Below are positions 27,178 through 35,248 of a stretch of 64,000 nucleotides of DNA, piece after piece. Below the pieces are notes generated by a model. That model saw nothing but the letters and a program-made list of their open reading frames with translations, made no database searches and was not told the origin of the DNA. The stretch is from contig NZ_AP023360.1 in assembly GCF_018326265.1 (NCBI RefSeq), positions 7,313,001 to 7,377,000 of the forward strand, read 5' to 3'. This DNA comes from Catellatospora sp. IY07-71 (lineage in GTDB: Bacteria; Actinomycetota; Actinomycetes; Mycobacteriales; Micromonosporaceae). Made by a program: the position numbers and the translations under genes. How positions within the stretch are numbered: the first letter of the stretch is position 1; each line of letters begins with the position of its first letter.

Positions 27178-28683
27178 TCAGCCGCGCCGCCACTTCTGGT
27201 TGGCGCCGCCGGTGCAGTCCCAGGTCTGCAGCGGGGTGCCGGTGCCGCCCCAGGCGGTGACGTCCACGCACTTGTTGGCCTGCGGGTTGACCAGGTCACC
27301 CGCGCCGGTCAGCACGAACTGCTGGGCCGGGTTGCCGCTGCAGCCCACGATCTGGATCGCCGCGCCGGCCGCGGTCGAGCCCCAGGCCACGTCCATGCAC
27401 AGGCCGTTGACGGTACGGATGGTGCCGTCACCCGGGAACGTCCAGTTCTGCGCGTTGGTGCCGTTGCAGTCCCACAGCTGCAGGCGCTGGCCGTCGACGA
27501 AGTTCGAGTTCGGCACGTCGATGCACTTGTCCTGCCAGCCGATGATGCGGCTGCCGCCGCCCCCGCCGGTGGTGGTGAGGGTGAGGCCGTACGCGCCGAG
27601 GATCTCGTTGACCGGCTGGTAGAACGTGGTGCCGCCGGTCGAGCAGTTGCCCGAGCCGCCGGAGGTCACGCCCTGCGCCTGGTTGCCGCTCAGCCACGCC
27701 CCGCCGGAGTCGCCGCCCTCGGCGCACGCGGTGGTCTGGGTCAGGCCGTAGACGGTGCGCCCGCCGGAGTAGTTGACCGTGACGTTCTTGGCCTGGATGA
27801 CGCCGCAGCGCCAGCCGGTGGTGCGGCCCGAGCGGCAGATCGAGGCGCCGATGGCCGCCTCCTGCGAGCCGGCCACGGTCGCGCTGCCGCCCGCGTAGTT
27901 GTTGACCCACGGGCGGGGGGTCCAGTTGCTGTTGGTACGCACCCACGCGTAGTCGTTGTTCGGGAACGACGACCCGGCGAAGGTGCCCTGGGCCACGTTG
28001 TTGTAGCCGAGGGTGGGGCTGCCGGCGCCGCCGCAGTGCCCGGCGGTGACGAAGCCGCCGTTGTTCACGGAGAAGCCGACCGAGCACAGCGTGTTGCCGT
28101 TGATGACGTACTGGTCGCCGCCGCGGATGTCGTACAGCGGGCGCGGCGCCTGCCCGGTGACGATCCGCAGCGCGGCCGCGTCGACCCCGCTCGCGGCGGC
28201 GAAGCGGCGGGCCGCGGCGGCGTCCGCGGCGGCCACGGTGACCGTGTTGGCGGCCACGTCTACGTACCAGCCGTGCACGGCGGCACCGGCCTTGGCGGCG
28301 CGGCCGTCGAGCTTGGCCTTGACGCCGTCGAGCTGGGCGAGGCTGCGGGACACCAGGGCCGGCACGGCGCCCGCCGCGCGGACCTGGGCGGCGCCGGCCT
28401 CGTCGAGCACGCCGACCTTGAGGCGGCCGTCGGCCGGTGAGAACCAGGCTCCCGCGAAGCGGGCGCCGAGGCGCTCGCGTACGGCGCGTTCGACGACGGG
28501 TGCGGCTGCCTCGTGGGCCTGGCGGACGCGGGCCTGGTCGGCGGTGAGGCCGAGGTCGCGTTGCAGTGCCTGCTGCATGGAAGCGGCGGGGGCGATGTCG
28601 GTGTCGGGGGCGGCCGATGCTGGTATGGGGGCGGACAGCGCCACAGCGAGCACCGCCGCGCCGGTCAGCGCAGTGACTCTCAC
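27178..28683 (-). CDS. Secreted S1 (streptogrisin-type) serine protease with ricin-type lectin domain
   Basis: 501 residues: signal peptide (1-24), alpha-lytic protease prodomain (about 30-170), protease domain (about 175-365) and a C-terminal ricin-B lectin (about 375-500, with repeats QxW: NAQNWTF, NPAQQFVL, NQKWRR). The catalytic triad is visible: His in VTAGHCGG, Asp in NNDYAWV, Ser in EGGDSGGAW. The propeptide is removed to yield active enzyme, and the lectin would anchor it to polysaccharide or cell-wall glycans. The upstream palindrome suggests control by a LacI-type sugar repressor. Two Cys pairs fit the family disulphides. Confidence 0.93.
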   Translation of the reverse strand: MRVTALTGAAVLAVALSAPIPASAAPDTDIAPAASMQQALQRDLGLTADQARVRQAHEAAAPVVERAVRERLGARFAGAWFSPADGRLKVGVLDEAGAAQVRAAGAVPALVSRSLAQLDGVKAKLDGRAAKAGAAVHGWYVDVAANTVTVAAADAAAARRFAAASGVDAAALRIVTGQAPRPLYDIRGGDQYVINGNTLCSVGFSVNNGGFVTAGHCGGAGSPTLGYNNVAQGTFAGSSFPNNDYAWVRTNSNWTPRPWVNNYAGGSATVAGSQEAAIGASICRSGRTTGWRCGVIQAKNVTVNYSGGRTVYGLTQTTACAEGGDSGGAWLSGNQAQGVTSGGSGNCSTGGTTFYQPVNEILGAYGLTLTTTGGGGGSRIIGWQDKCIDVPNSNFVDGQRLQLWDCNGTNAQNWTFPGDGTIRTVNGLCMDVAWGSTAAGAAIQIVGCSGNPAQQFVLTGAGDLVNPQANKCVDVTAWGGTGTPLQTWDCTGGANQKWRRG

Positions 28684-28717
28684 GTCAATCCTCCGGGGGG
28701 TAGGACGGATCAGGGCG

Positions 28718-28731
28718 TGAGAGCGCTCTCA
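28718..28731. promoter_or_regulatory. CebR-like operator upstream of the protease gene
   Basis: TGAGAGCGCTCTCA is a perfect 14-bp palindrome with the GAGCGCTC core of the CebR-type (LacI-family) operators that control cellulose and cellobiose use in actinobacteria. It lies about 35 bp upstream of the ATG, in a position to block transcription. Confidence 0.6.
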
Positions 28732-28928
28732 AGAAGGAGACTTTACAGTCACGTCACACGAAGTCAATAGATGTGAGTCGATTACTCTCCGTAGGCCGGC
28801 GGCCACACCACCGCCTGCGGACCCCGCCGCACCGGAATCCCCACCCCGCTCAGCGGAGCAACCCACAGAGAGCGCTTCCACACAAAAACCCGCGACGCCA
28901 AGCCGGGCCCCGTCGTCGGCTGGCACCA

Positions 28929-28986
28929 CAGTTTCGGGGAAACTGCACCCGCCCAGCCCGCGCAAGCTCCAGTTTCCCCGAAACTG
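28929..28986. repeat. Pair of inverted 17-bp hairpin repeats
   Basis: CAGTTTCGGGGAAACTG (28929-28945) and its reverse complement CAGTTTCCCCGAAACTG (28970-28986) both form a tight hairpin, and both are followed by CACCCG. The pair looks like a REP-type dispersed repeat. Confidence 0.7.
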
Positions 28987-29030
28987 CACCCGACCGGCCC
29001 CGCCCCCGCCCGCGCCCCGCCATCGGGTGC

Positions 29031-29091
29031 GTTGATCATGAAGTTAGGGCAGTGACGCGCCGTCGAACCCGCCCTTAAGTTCATGATCAAC
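29031..29091. repeat. Long imperfect inverted repeat
   Basis: Outer arms GTTGATCATGAA and TTCATGATCAAC are perfectly complementary. Inner parts TTAGGGC and GCCCTTAA continue with an indel and a mismatch. It may act as a transcription terminator or dispersed repeat beside the hemerythrin gene. Confidence 0.65.
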
Positions 29092-29130
29092 TCAGCGCGG
29101 GGCGGGGCGGGGCGGGGAAGGTGGGCCCGG

Positions 29131-30003
29131 CTAGGGGGTGGGGAAGGCGTCGCGGGCGCGGGAGAAGACGGTGCGCGGGGGGTCGGCGGTGGTGTCCTCG
29201 TCGTCGGCGAGGGCGACCAGGGTCGCGTTGAGCGCCACGTCGGCGAGCCGGAGCAGCTCCGCCGGGGGCACGTTGTCGCGCAGGTAGTCGAACTCCTCTT
29301 CCTCCTCCAACTCGGCGTGCTCGACCACAGCGTCGCGCAGGTTGGCCAGCTTCGTGATGAAGTCGTCGTGCTCCAGGCCCAGCTCGTGCAGCTCCTGCAG
29401 GTCCAGCTCGGCCTGGTCCTCCTCCTCCATGCGCGCGTCGACGACCGCGTCCCCGTCGGCCAGCCGGGCCCGGGCCAGCGGGTGCACCAGCAGCTGCTCG
29501 ATGCTCTCGTGCACCGCGAGCAGGCGCACCAGCCGATCGAACTGCGCCCGCCGGTGCGGCCCGCGCGCGCGGCCCAGCTCGACGAACAGGTCGGCGATCT
29601 CCTCGTGCTGGGCCAGCAGCAGGTCGATCACGTCGTCGTCGCGGTCCAGGTCGGGCAGCTGCACCCCGGGCGCCGCCGGGACCCGCTTGGCCGGGCGCAC
29701 CGGCGCCTGCGCCCGGGACGACGGCGCGCTGTCGCCCGGCGGCACCAGGCTCTTCTTGCCGGTGGCGACCTTCGCCGTGGAGCGGGCGCGCTGGTCGGAG
29801 TGCATCGTCTTGAACAGCTCACGCACCAGCTCGTCCTTGCGCATGGCCGAGGTGCCGGTGACGCCCGCCTCGCGCAGCAGCGCACGCAGCTCCTTCACCT
29901 TCAGCCGGTACACGTCGGCCTCGCTGCGGCCCGTCGCGCCCGGCTCCGGCCGCGGCTGCTCGGGCTCGGGCCGGTCGTCGTCGGCCGTATCGCGCTGCGC
30001 CAT
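29131..30003 (-). CDS. Hemerythrin HHE domain protein with N-terminal Rho-N/SAP-like motif
   Basis: 290 residues. An N-terminal acidic/proline tail is followed by YRLKVKELRALLREAGVTG and KDELVREL (about 30-65), a Rho-N or SAP-like helical motif that binds nucleic acid in other proteins. The second half is a four-helix hemerythrin-like domain with candidate metal ligands in LLAQHEEI, LLAVHESIE, GLEHDDF and VVEHAELEEEEEF. HHE proteins bind a di-iron centre and sense oxygen or iron or deal with reactive oxygen; no specific role can be given. It is a single gene with no clear ribosome site. Confidence 0.8.
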   Translation of the reverse strand: MAQRDTADDDRPEPEQPRPEPGATGRSEADVYRLKVKELRALLREAGVTGTSAMRKDELVRELFKTMHSDQRARSTAKVATGKKSLVPPGDSAPSSRAQAPVRPAKRVPAAPGVQLPDLDRDDDVIDLLLAQHEEIADLFVELGRARGPHRRAQFDRLVRLLAVHESIEQLLVHPLARARLADGDAVVDARMEEEDQAELDLQELHELGLEHDDFITKLANLRDAVVEHAELEEEEEFDYLRDNVPPAELLRLADVALNATLVALADDEDTTADPPRTVFSRARDAFPTP

Positions 30004-30189
30004 CCGCGCTCACCTCACAGAAAGTCCGTTTCGTCACCATCCTGACGGAAACGGCGGTCCGGCCGGGCCGAAATGGCGGCACCGGCACCCGGAAGCGGAC
30101 GGCGACGAGCGGCGGCCGGAGGAGGCGCGCGAGCCGCCCGCCCGGTTCGCGGCCTTGCCCCGACCGTCGTGGTCGGACAGCATGAGCCG

Positions 30190-31002
30190 ATGACATCGAC
30201 AGGGGACGCCGTACAGGCTGCCGGAAGCCGGGACCGAGCCGCCCGCCGCGCGGGGGTGACCGCGCTCTGCGCCGCCGCGTACACCCTGGTCGTGCTGCTC
30301 GTGCCCGGCGGCGTCGCGGTCTTCACCGACCACTGGGCCTCGCTCTACGGCCCCGGTCACTGGGCGCTCTGGGCGGTGCTCACCGGCAGCGGCCTCGTCC
30401 TGCTGGTGGGCAGCACCACCGCCGCGGGGGCCGCCGCGACCGCGGGCGTGCTCGCCGCCGTGCAGCTGTGCGGCACCGGCATCTGGGCGGTGCGCCACTG
30501 GGAGCCGTTCACCGGCATGGGCGGACGCGGGGAGACCCTGCTCGGCATCCTGCGGCCGCTCGCCGCCGGGATCGCCGTCGCCTGCGCCGCCGCGGCCGTG
30601 GCCTGCGCGCTGGCCGTGCTCCGCACCGGCGCCTGGCAGCCGGCCGCCGGACCGCGCCGCCGGCTGCCCGTCGCCGCCGGGGCGCTGCTCGCGGCCGGGC
30701 TCCCGGTCGCGCTGCTGGGCGGCCTGCGCCCGATCACCCTGCTCGGCACGTACGGCCTGCTGTTCAGCCTGCCGTGGGGCCTCGCCGTCGCCGCGACCGG
30801 CCTGCTGCGCCGCGACGCCGCGATCACCGCGGGCGTCATGGCCGCCGCCGGCCCGCTCGCCGTCGCGGGCTGGAACCTCGCCTGGGACCTGCACTACGGC
30901 GTCGGCTGGCGCGCTTACCTGCTCCCGCTGCTCGCCGTGGCCCTGCTGGCCGCCGTCGCGACGGCCATCCCGGCGCTGCGCGCCCGGCCCACCCCGTCCT
31001 GA
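30190..31002 (+). CDS. Multi-pass membrane protein of unknown function
   Basis: 270 residues from ATG 30190, almost entirely hydrophobic, with about seven membrane helices alternating with short loops (TALCAAAYTLVVLLVPGG, HWALWAVLTGSGLVLLVG, AAGVAVACAAAAVACALAVL). No family motif is visible. A frame extends 39 codons upstream with poor codon quality and is rejected. The sequence reads like actinobacterial conserved membrane proteins of no known role. Confidence 0.65.
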   Translation: MTSTGDAVQAAGSRDRAARRAGVTALCAAAYTLVVLLVPGGVAVFTDHWASLYGPGHWALWAVLTGSGLVLLVGSTTAAGAAATAGVLAAVQLCGTGIWAVRHWEPFTGMGGRGETLLGILRPLAAGIAVACAAAAVACALAVLRTGAWQPAAGPRRRLPVAAGALLAAGLPVALLGGLRPITLLGTYGLLFSLPWGLAVAATGLLRRDAAITAGVMAAAGPLAVAGWNLAWDLHYGVGWRAYLLPLLAVALLAAVATAIPALRARPTPS

Positions 31003-31037
31003 CGGCGAAGGTCGCCGCGTTGATCGCGTAGACGGCT

Positions 31038-31087
31038 GATCGACGCTCCCGCCGTGTCGCCGCAGCGGCCTGGCGGGAGCGTCGATC
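31038..31087. repeat. Perfect 16-bp inverted repeat, likely bidirectional terminator
   Basis: GATCGACGCTCCCGCC at 31038-31053 and its exact complement at 31072-31087, separated by 18 bases, between the convergent membrane protein gene and tdk. Confidence 0.75.
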
Positions 31088-31094
31088 GCCAGGA

Positions 31095-31769
31095 TCAGCG
31101 GCCGAGGTCGCCGGAGCGGTAGTGGCGGCGACAGAGGACCTGGTAGCGGACCTCGGCGGGGTCGGCGGCGGCGGTATCGCCGATGACGACCTGCTCGCCC
31201 TCGCGGGCCACCACGCCGTCCACGATCCGGGCGTTGAGCAGGCCCTCGCTGCCGCACCAGCACAGCACCTCGACCTGCAGCCGGTGCACCTCGTCGGCCA
31301 GCTCGAACAGCCGCTGCGCCGCCGGGAACAGCCGCGAGCGGAAGTCCGAGGCCAGGCCGAACGCGTACACGTCGACGTCGTAGGAGTCGACCAGGTCGGC
31401 CAGCTGCTCGATCTGCTCGACCGTGTAGAAGCAGGCCTCGTCGCAGATCAGGTAGTCGATGCGGGCGCCCTCGGACCACTCCTTGCGCACGAGCGCGATC
31501 AGGTCCAGGTCGTCGGTCACCTCGACGGCGGTGTGCGCGAGGCCGATCCGGGTGGTGACCTGCGGGCCCATCGACCGGTCGTTGCGGGTCATGACCAGGC
31601 CGCGGCGGCCCTGCCGGCCGTGGTTGTGGTCCATCTGCAGGGCGAGGGTGGACTTGCCGCAGTCCATCGGGCCCCAGAAGAACTTCAGCGCGGCGCCGTG
31701 GCGCAGCCTGCCGTCCCCGGCCGAGGCACAGTGCGCGGGGTCGGTGGTGGGTTCGTCAGCAGGCGTCAC
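31095..31769 (-). CDS. tdk: Thymidine kinase (type II)
   Basis: 224 residues. It has a P-loop GPMDCGKST, a lid/thymidine region with MTRNDR, the DE(A/Q)-type Mg motif ICDEACFYT, a substrate Tyr region VYAFGLASDF and four Cys/His of the Zn site (CWCG and CRRH). The enzyme phosphorylates thymidine in the salvage pathway. The GTG at 31769 is the only available start after an in-frame stop, and it sits at the base of a hairpin, so translation may be weak or regulated. The N-terminal ~25 residues before LKFFWGPM are unusual for the family. Confidence 0.92.
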   Translation of the reverse strand: MTPADEPTTDPAHCASAGDGRLRHGAALKFFWGPMDCGKSTLALQMDHNHGRQGRRGLVMTRNDRSMGPQVTTRIGLAHTAVEVTDDLDLIALVRKEWSEGARIDYLICDEACFYTVEQIEQLADLVDSYDVDVYAFGLASDFRSRLFPAAQRLFELADEVHRLQVEVLCWCGSEGLLNARIVDGVVAREGEQVVIGDTAAADPAEVRYQVLCRRHYRSGDLGR

Positions 31770-31799
31770 GGAGGGGCAGCCTAGCGGCTACCCCTCCGT
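31768..31799 (-). other. Hairpin spanning the tdk start, downstream of the MFS gene
   Basis: ACGGAGGGG pairs with CCCCTCCGT (9 bp), with AGC/GCT pairs inside. It can act as terminator of the leftward exporter gene, but its 3' arm contains the tdk GTG start. A ribosome site in the right place is missing. Confidence 0.5.
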
Positions 31800-31840
31800 C
31801 AGCGGGAATCCATGAGCGCGATTCCCGTTGGTACGGCGTG

Positions 31841-33202
31841 TCAGAGGCGGTCCGGCGGCGTGTTGCCCGCCGCGGCGATCGCCCGTGCCATCGGCACCCG
31901 CAGCAGCAGCACGAACCCGATGCCGAAGAACACGATCAGCGAGATGATCGCGACCCGGTAGCTGCCGGTCAGGTCGTAGGCCAGGCCGAACAGCAGCGGC
32001 CCGAACCAGCTGGTGCCCTTGTCGGAGATCTCGTAGAGGCCGAAGTACTCGCCCTCCTTGCCCTTCGGGATGAGCTGGCTGAACAGCGAGCGGCTCAGCG
32101 CCTGGCTGCCGCCGAGCACCAGGCCGATCGCGCCGCCGAGCACCACGAACGGCACCGCGTTGCCGTACGGCAGGAAGTACGCCGCGACTAGGATGAACGT
32201 CCAGCCGACGAGGCTGCCCAGCACGGTGCGCCAGGCGCCGTACTTCTTCGCCAGCCGGCCCAGCAGCATCGCGCCCGCGAACGCCAGGAACTGCACCATG
32301 AGGATGGTCGGCATGAGCACGGTGTTGTCGAAGCCGAGCTGCTCGGAGCCGTAGGTGCCGGCCATCGCGATGACGGTCTGGATGCCGTCGTTGTAGATCA
32401 GGAACGCGATCAGGAACGACAGCGTCAGCGGGTACGCCTTCAGCCCCTTGAGCGTGTGCCCGAGCTGCCGGAACCCGTCGATCAGCACCGAGCCGCGCGC
32501 CTCGCCCGCCAGCGGTGGCCGGTTGCGCAGCCACAGCAGCGGGAACGTGGTGAACAGCGCCCACCACACGCCGGCCGACACCAGCGACCAGCGGGCGATG
32601 TCGCCCTGGTTCTCCTCGCCGCCGATCAGCACCACGATGACGTTGAGCAGCAGCAGCAGCAGGCCGCCGCCGAGGTAGCCGGCGGCCCAGCCGCGGCTGG
32701 ACACCCCGTCGCGCTCGTTCTCGTCGGCGATCTGCGGCAGGAACGAGTTGTAGACGACCACGCTCGCGCCGAACGACAGGTTCGCGACCAGGAACAGCGC
32801 GGCGCCCAGCGCGTACCGCTCGCCGGTGAGGAAGACCAGGCCGCAGGTGGCGGCGGCGCCGATGTAGGCGAACAGGGCGAGCCAGAACTTCTTCTTCGCG
32901 GCCCGGTCGGCGATCGCGCCGACCACCGGCAGCAGCAGCACCTGCAGCGCCACCGACAGCGAGGTGGTGTACGCGAACAGCGCGCCGGCCTTGAACGACA
33001 GCCCGAGCAGGTGCACGTCGCCCGCCGCGTCGGCGCCGTTCTCGGCGATCGCGGTCAGGTACGGCCCGAGGAACGCCGTGACGACGGTGGTGGAGAAGGC
33101 GGAGTTGGCCCAGTCGTAGAAGTACCAGCCGACACGCTCGCGTTTGGTGCTCGCGCCGTAGCTCTCTTCGGGGGTGGGGGGTGCGCTGGTGTCAGCGGTC
33201 AT
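31841..33202 (-). CDS. UMF1/Atg22-like MFS transporter
   Basis: 453 residues with 12 predicted membrane helices. The conserved opening WYFYDWANSAFSTTVVTAFLGPY, the RGWAAGYLGGG segment and FGLYEISDKGTSWFGPLLFG are characteristic of the UMF1 family, related to the Atg22 vacuolar amino-acid effluxers. Substrate unknown. Its ATG overlaps the stop of the upstream GDPD gene (ATGA), so they form an operon. It is followed by a hairpin that also contains the tdk start. Confidence 0.85.
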   Translation of the reverse strand: MTADTSAPPTPEESYGASTKRERVGWYFYDWANSAFSTTVVTAFLGPYLTAIAENGADAAGDVHLLGLSFKAGALFAYTTSLSVALQVLLLPVVGAIADRAAKKKFWLALFAYIGAAATCGLVFLTGERYALGAALFLVANLSFGASVVVYNSFLPQIADENERDGVSSRGWAAGYLGGGLLLLLLNVIVVLIGGEENQGDIARWSLVSAGVWWALFTTFPLLWLRNRPPLAGEARGSVLIDGFRQLGHTLKGLKAYPLTLSFLIAFLIYNDGIQTVIAMAGTYGSEQLGFDNTVLMPTILMVQFLAFAGAMLLGRLAKKYGAWRTVLGSLVGWTFILVAAYFLPYGNAVPFVVLGGAIGLVLGGSQALSRSLFSQLIPKGKEGEYFGLYEISDKGTSWFGPLLFGLAYDLTGSYRVAIISLIVFFGIGFVLLLRVPMARAIAAAGNTPPDRL

Positions 33203-33981
33203 GTGTGGTCCTTCCAGAGGCCACGGTGTGTGAAAACTTCCCGTAACACGTCGATGCGATCGGTCATGATGCCATCCACACCGAGATCAAGTAAGCCCTC
33301 CATCACGGCAGGATCGTCGACCGTCCACACATGGACCTGCAGCCCCAGCGCATGCGCGTGGGTGACGAAGCGCCGGTCCACCACCCGCACCCGGCCGAAC
33401 ATGATCGGGACCTGCGCCGCGACCGCCGACGGGGGCAGCGCGATCCGCCTGCGCAACCGCGAGGCAAGCCAGAGCCGGGCCGTCTCGCGCTGCGCCAGCG
33501 ACGTCGCGTACGCGGGCCCGGCCAGCTGCCGCAGCCGCCGCAGCCGCGGGTCGGAGAACGAGGCCAGCAGCACCTGCTCCGGGGTGGCACGGTCGTGCAC
33601 GACGGCGACGGTCGGCTCGACCGCCGCGTCGGCCTTGACGTCGATGTTGAAGCGGACCTCCGGCCAGGCGTCGAGCACCTCGTCCAGCCGGGGCACGGCC
33701 GCCGCCCCGCCCACGCGCACGCTCTTCAGGTCCGCCCAGGTCATCGTGGCGACCGCGTGCGGGTCCCCGGCGACCCGGCCCAGGGTCGCGTCGTGCAGGA
33801 CCACCGCCACGCCGTCGCGGGTGGCGTGCACGTCGGTCTCGACGTAGCGGTAGCCCGCCCGCACCGCGCGGTCGAAGGCGTCGGCGGTGTTCTCGTCGCC
33901 GGCGGCGGCGCCACCCCGGTGGGCGAAGGCGAGCGGGGGCGCGGCGAGATACGGATGAGGTGGACCCTGCGGCGTCTCCAT
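33199..33981 (-). CDS. Glycerophosphodiester phosphodiesterase
   Basis: 260 residues from ATG 33981. The GDPD TIM-barrel motifs are present: AFAHRGGAAAGDENT (catalytic His, Asn and Glu region), ETDVHATRDGVAVVLHD (metal Glu/Asp and catalytic His) and FNIDVKADAAVEPTV. It hydrolyses glycerophosphodiesters to sn-glycerol-3-phosphate; with no signal peptide it is probably cytoplasmic. It is translationally coupled to the downstream UMF1-type transporter. An alternative start 21 codons upstream would give a hydrophilic tail of poor quality. Confidence 0.9.
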   Translation of the reverse strand: METPQGPPHPYLAAPPLAFAHRGGAAAGDENTADAFDRAVRAGYRYVETDVHATRDGVAVVLHDATLGRVAGDPHAVATMTWADLKSVRVGGAAAVPRLDEVLDAWPEVRFNIDVKADAAVEPTVAVVHDRATPEQVLLASFSDPRLRRLRQLAGPAYATSLAQRETARLWLASRLRRRIALPPSAVAAQVPIMFGRVRVVDRRFVTHAHALGLQVHVWTVDDPAVMEGLLDLGVDGIMTDRIDVLREVFTHRGLWKDHT

Positions 33982-34131
33982 CTGCGAAAGCTTGCCACCC
34001 GGGGGTGCGTCCGCGTTGCCCCCATACTGACCGCTCGCCAACAACGGGCGACATCGGTGAGAATGTCCGCACCACCGCGTCGAAACGAATCGATCTTTCC
34101 GAGAGACATTGTGCCGTGAAGGGGTGCTCAG

Positions 34132-34359
34132 GTGGCCGAGGACGACCCTGTGGACTGGCTCCGCCGGCTGTCTCCGGTGCAGCGTGCGCTGCTGGACCGG
34201 CTGGCCGACGGCGCGACGATAGCCGCGGCGGCCGCCGCGGAGTACCTGTCGCTGCGCACGGCCAACCGCCGCATCGCCGACCTGCGCCAGGAGCTGGGGC
34301 TGGCCACCACCCGCGAGCTGGTCGCCGCCTACCGCTCCGGCCGGGTGCCGCCGCCCTGA
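34132..34359 (+). CDS. Orphan LuxR-type HTH mini-protein
   Basis: 75 residues. The segment LSPVQRALLDRLADGATIAAAAAAEYLSLRTANRRIADLRQELGLATTRELV is a complete LuxR/GerE-type helix-turn-helix, with no receiver or sensor domain. GTG start with GAAGGGG seven bases upstream. It may act as a free-standing regulator; its target is unknown. Its end lies ten bases from the convergent acyltransferase gene. Confidence 0.75.
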   Translation: MAEDDPVDWLRRLSPVQRALLDRLADGATIAAAAAAEYLSLRTANRRIADLRQELGLATTRELVAAYRSGRVPPP

Positions 34360-34369
34360 CGGCGGTCGG

Positions 34370-35140
34370 TCAGCGAGGGCTGCGCACGCGTGCGCGGCGG
34401 GTCTCGACGGGCCGGGTCGGGTCGGTGAAGCAGGGCAGGTCGGGCTCGTCGGCGCGCAGCGGGACGAGCTCGGCGTCGATCGCGTCGATGATGCGGTCGG
34501 CGATGCGCTGCGCCGCGCCCGGCCGCCCGGGATCGACCCCGGACAGGTCGACGGGCTCGCCGACGTGCACCCGGACCTTCGGCCGGCGGCGCAGGTCCTG
34601 CCAGATCATCGGCCACATGCCGGTGGGCGCGGCGTACGGCAGGATCTCGTGGCTGCCCCAGATCGCGATCGGGACCACCGGAGCACCGGTGGCCAGCACG
34701 AGCCTGCCCACGCCGGTGCGGCCGCGCTCGGGCCACATCGCCGGGTCGAGGCCGATCCGCCCCTCCGGGTAGATCATCAGCAGCGAGCCCTCGGCCAGCG
34801 CGGTGACGCTGTCGGTGACCGCGTTGCCGGCGGTGGGCTCGCCCCGGTCCACCTGAATGTGGCCCTGCCTGCGCATGAGCCGGCCGATCACGGGGGTGCG
34901 GAACAGTCCCGCGTTGGCCATGATCCGCGGATGCACGCCCAGCCGCCGGAACGCCGCGGCCGCCACGATCGGGTCGAACGGGCTGAGGTGGTTGGCGGCC
35001 AGAATGACCGGACCGCCGCGCAGCCCGGCCGGCAGGTCCCCGGTCACCTCCAGGCGCGCGAGCAGCCGCGTCACACCCTCGGCGAGCCACTGTGCGAAGC
35101 GCAGCAGCGGGGGCGGGGTCCAGGTCGGTGAGTGGCTCAC
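34370..35140 (-). CDS. 1-acyl-sn-glycerol-3-phosphate acyltransferase (PlsC-like)
   Basis: 256 residues from GTG 35140. The acyltransferase motifs are present: NHLSPFD (catalytic HxxxxD), VIGRLMRRQGHIQVDRGEP and IYPEGRI, then GAPVVPIAIWGS. It uses acyl-CoA or acyl-ACP to acylate lysophosphatidic acid or a similar lipid; there is no long membrane segment, so it would be peripheral. It is divergent from cydA, with ~108 bp between starts. The frame stays open upstream without family sequence. Confidence 0.88.
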   Translation of the reverse strand: MSHSPTWTPPPLLRFAQWLAEGVTRLLARLEVTGDLPAGLRGGPVILAANHLSPFDPIVAAAAFRRLGVHPRIMANAGLFRTPVIGRLMRRQGHIQVDRGEPTAGNAVTDSVTALAEGSLLMIYPEGRIGLDPAMWPERGRTGVGRLVLATGAPVVPIAIWGSHEILPYAAPTGMWPMIWQDLRRRPKVRVHVGEPVDLSGVDPGRPGAAQRIADRIIDAIDAELVPLRADEPDLPCFTDPTRPVETRRARVRSPR

Positions 35141-35248
35141 GGTCGAAGATCCTGCCACGAGGTCGCCGAAGTCCCCTACCGCAGTCCTGTGACCTGCGTA
35201 TGGTCGCCAAAAGGGGATCGATACGCGCGCGTGTGGGGAGCGCTGGGC

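Larger units (their letters stand above)
28732..29130. other. Intergenic region rich in inverted repeats, 399 bp
   Basis: No gene is recognised. It contains the protease promoter side, two 17-bp palindromes (28929-28986) and an imperfect long inverted repeat (29031-29091). The remaining sequence is GC-rich and non-coding in appearance. Confidence 0.6.
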
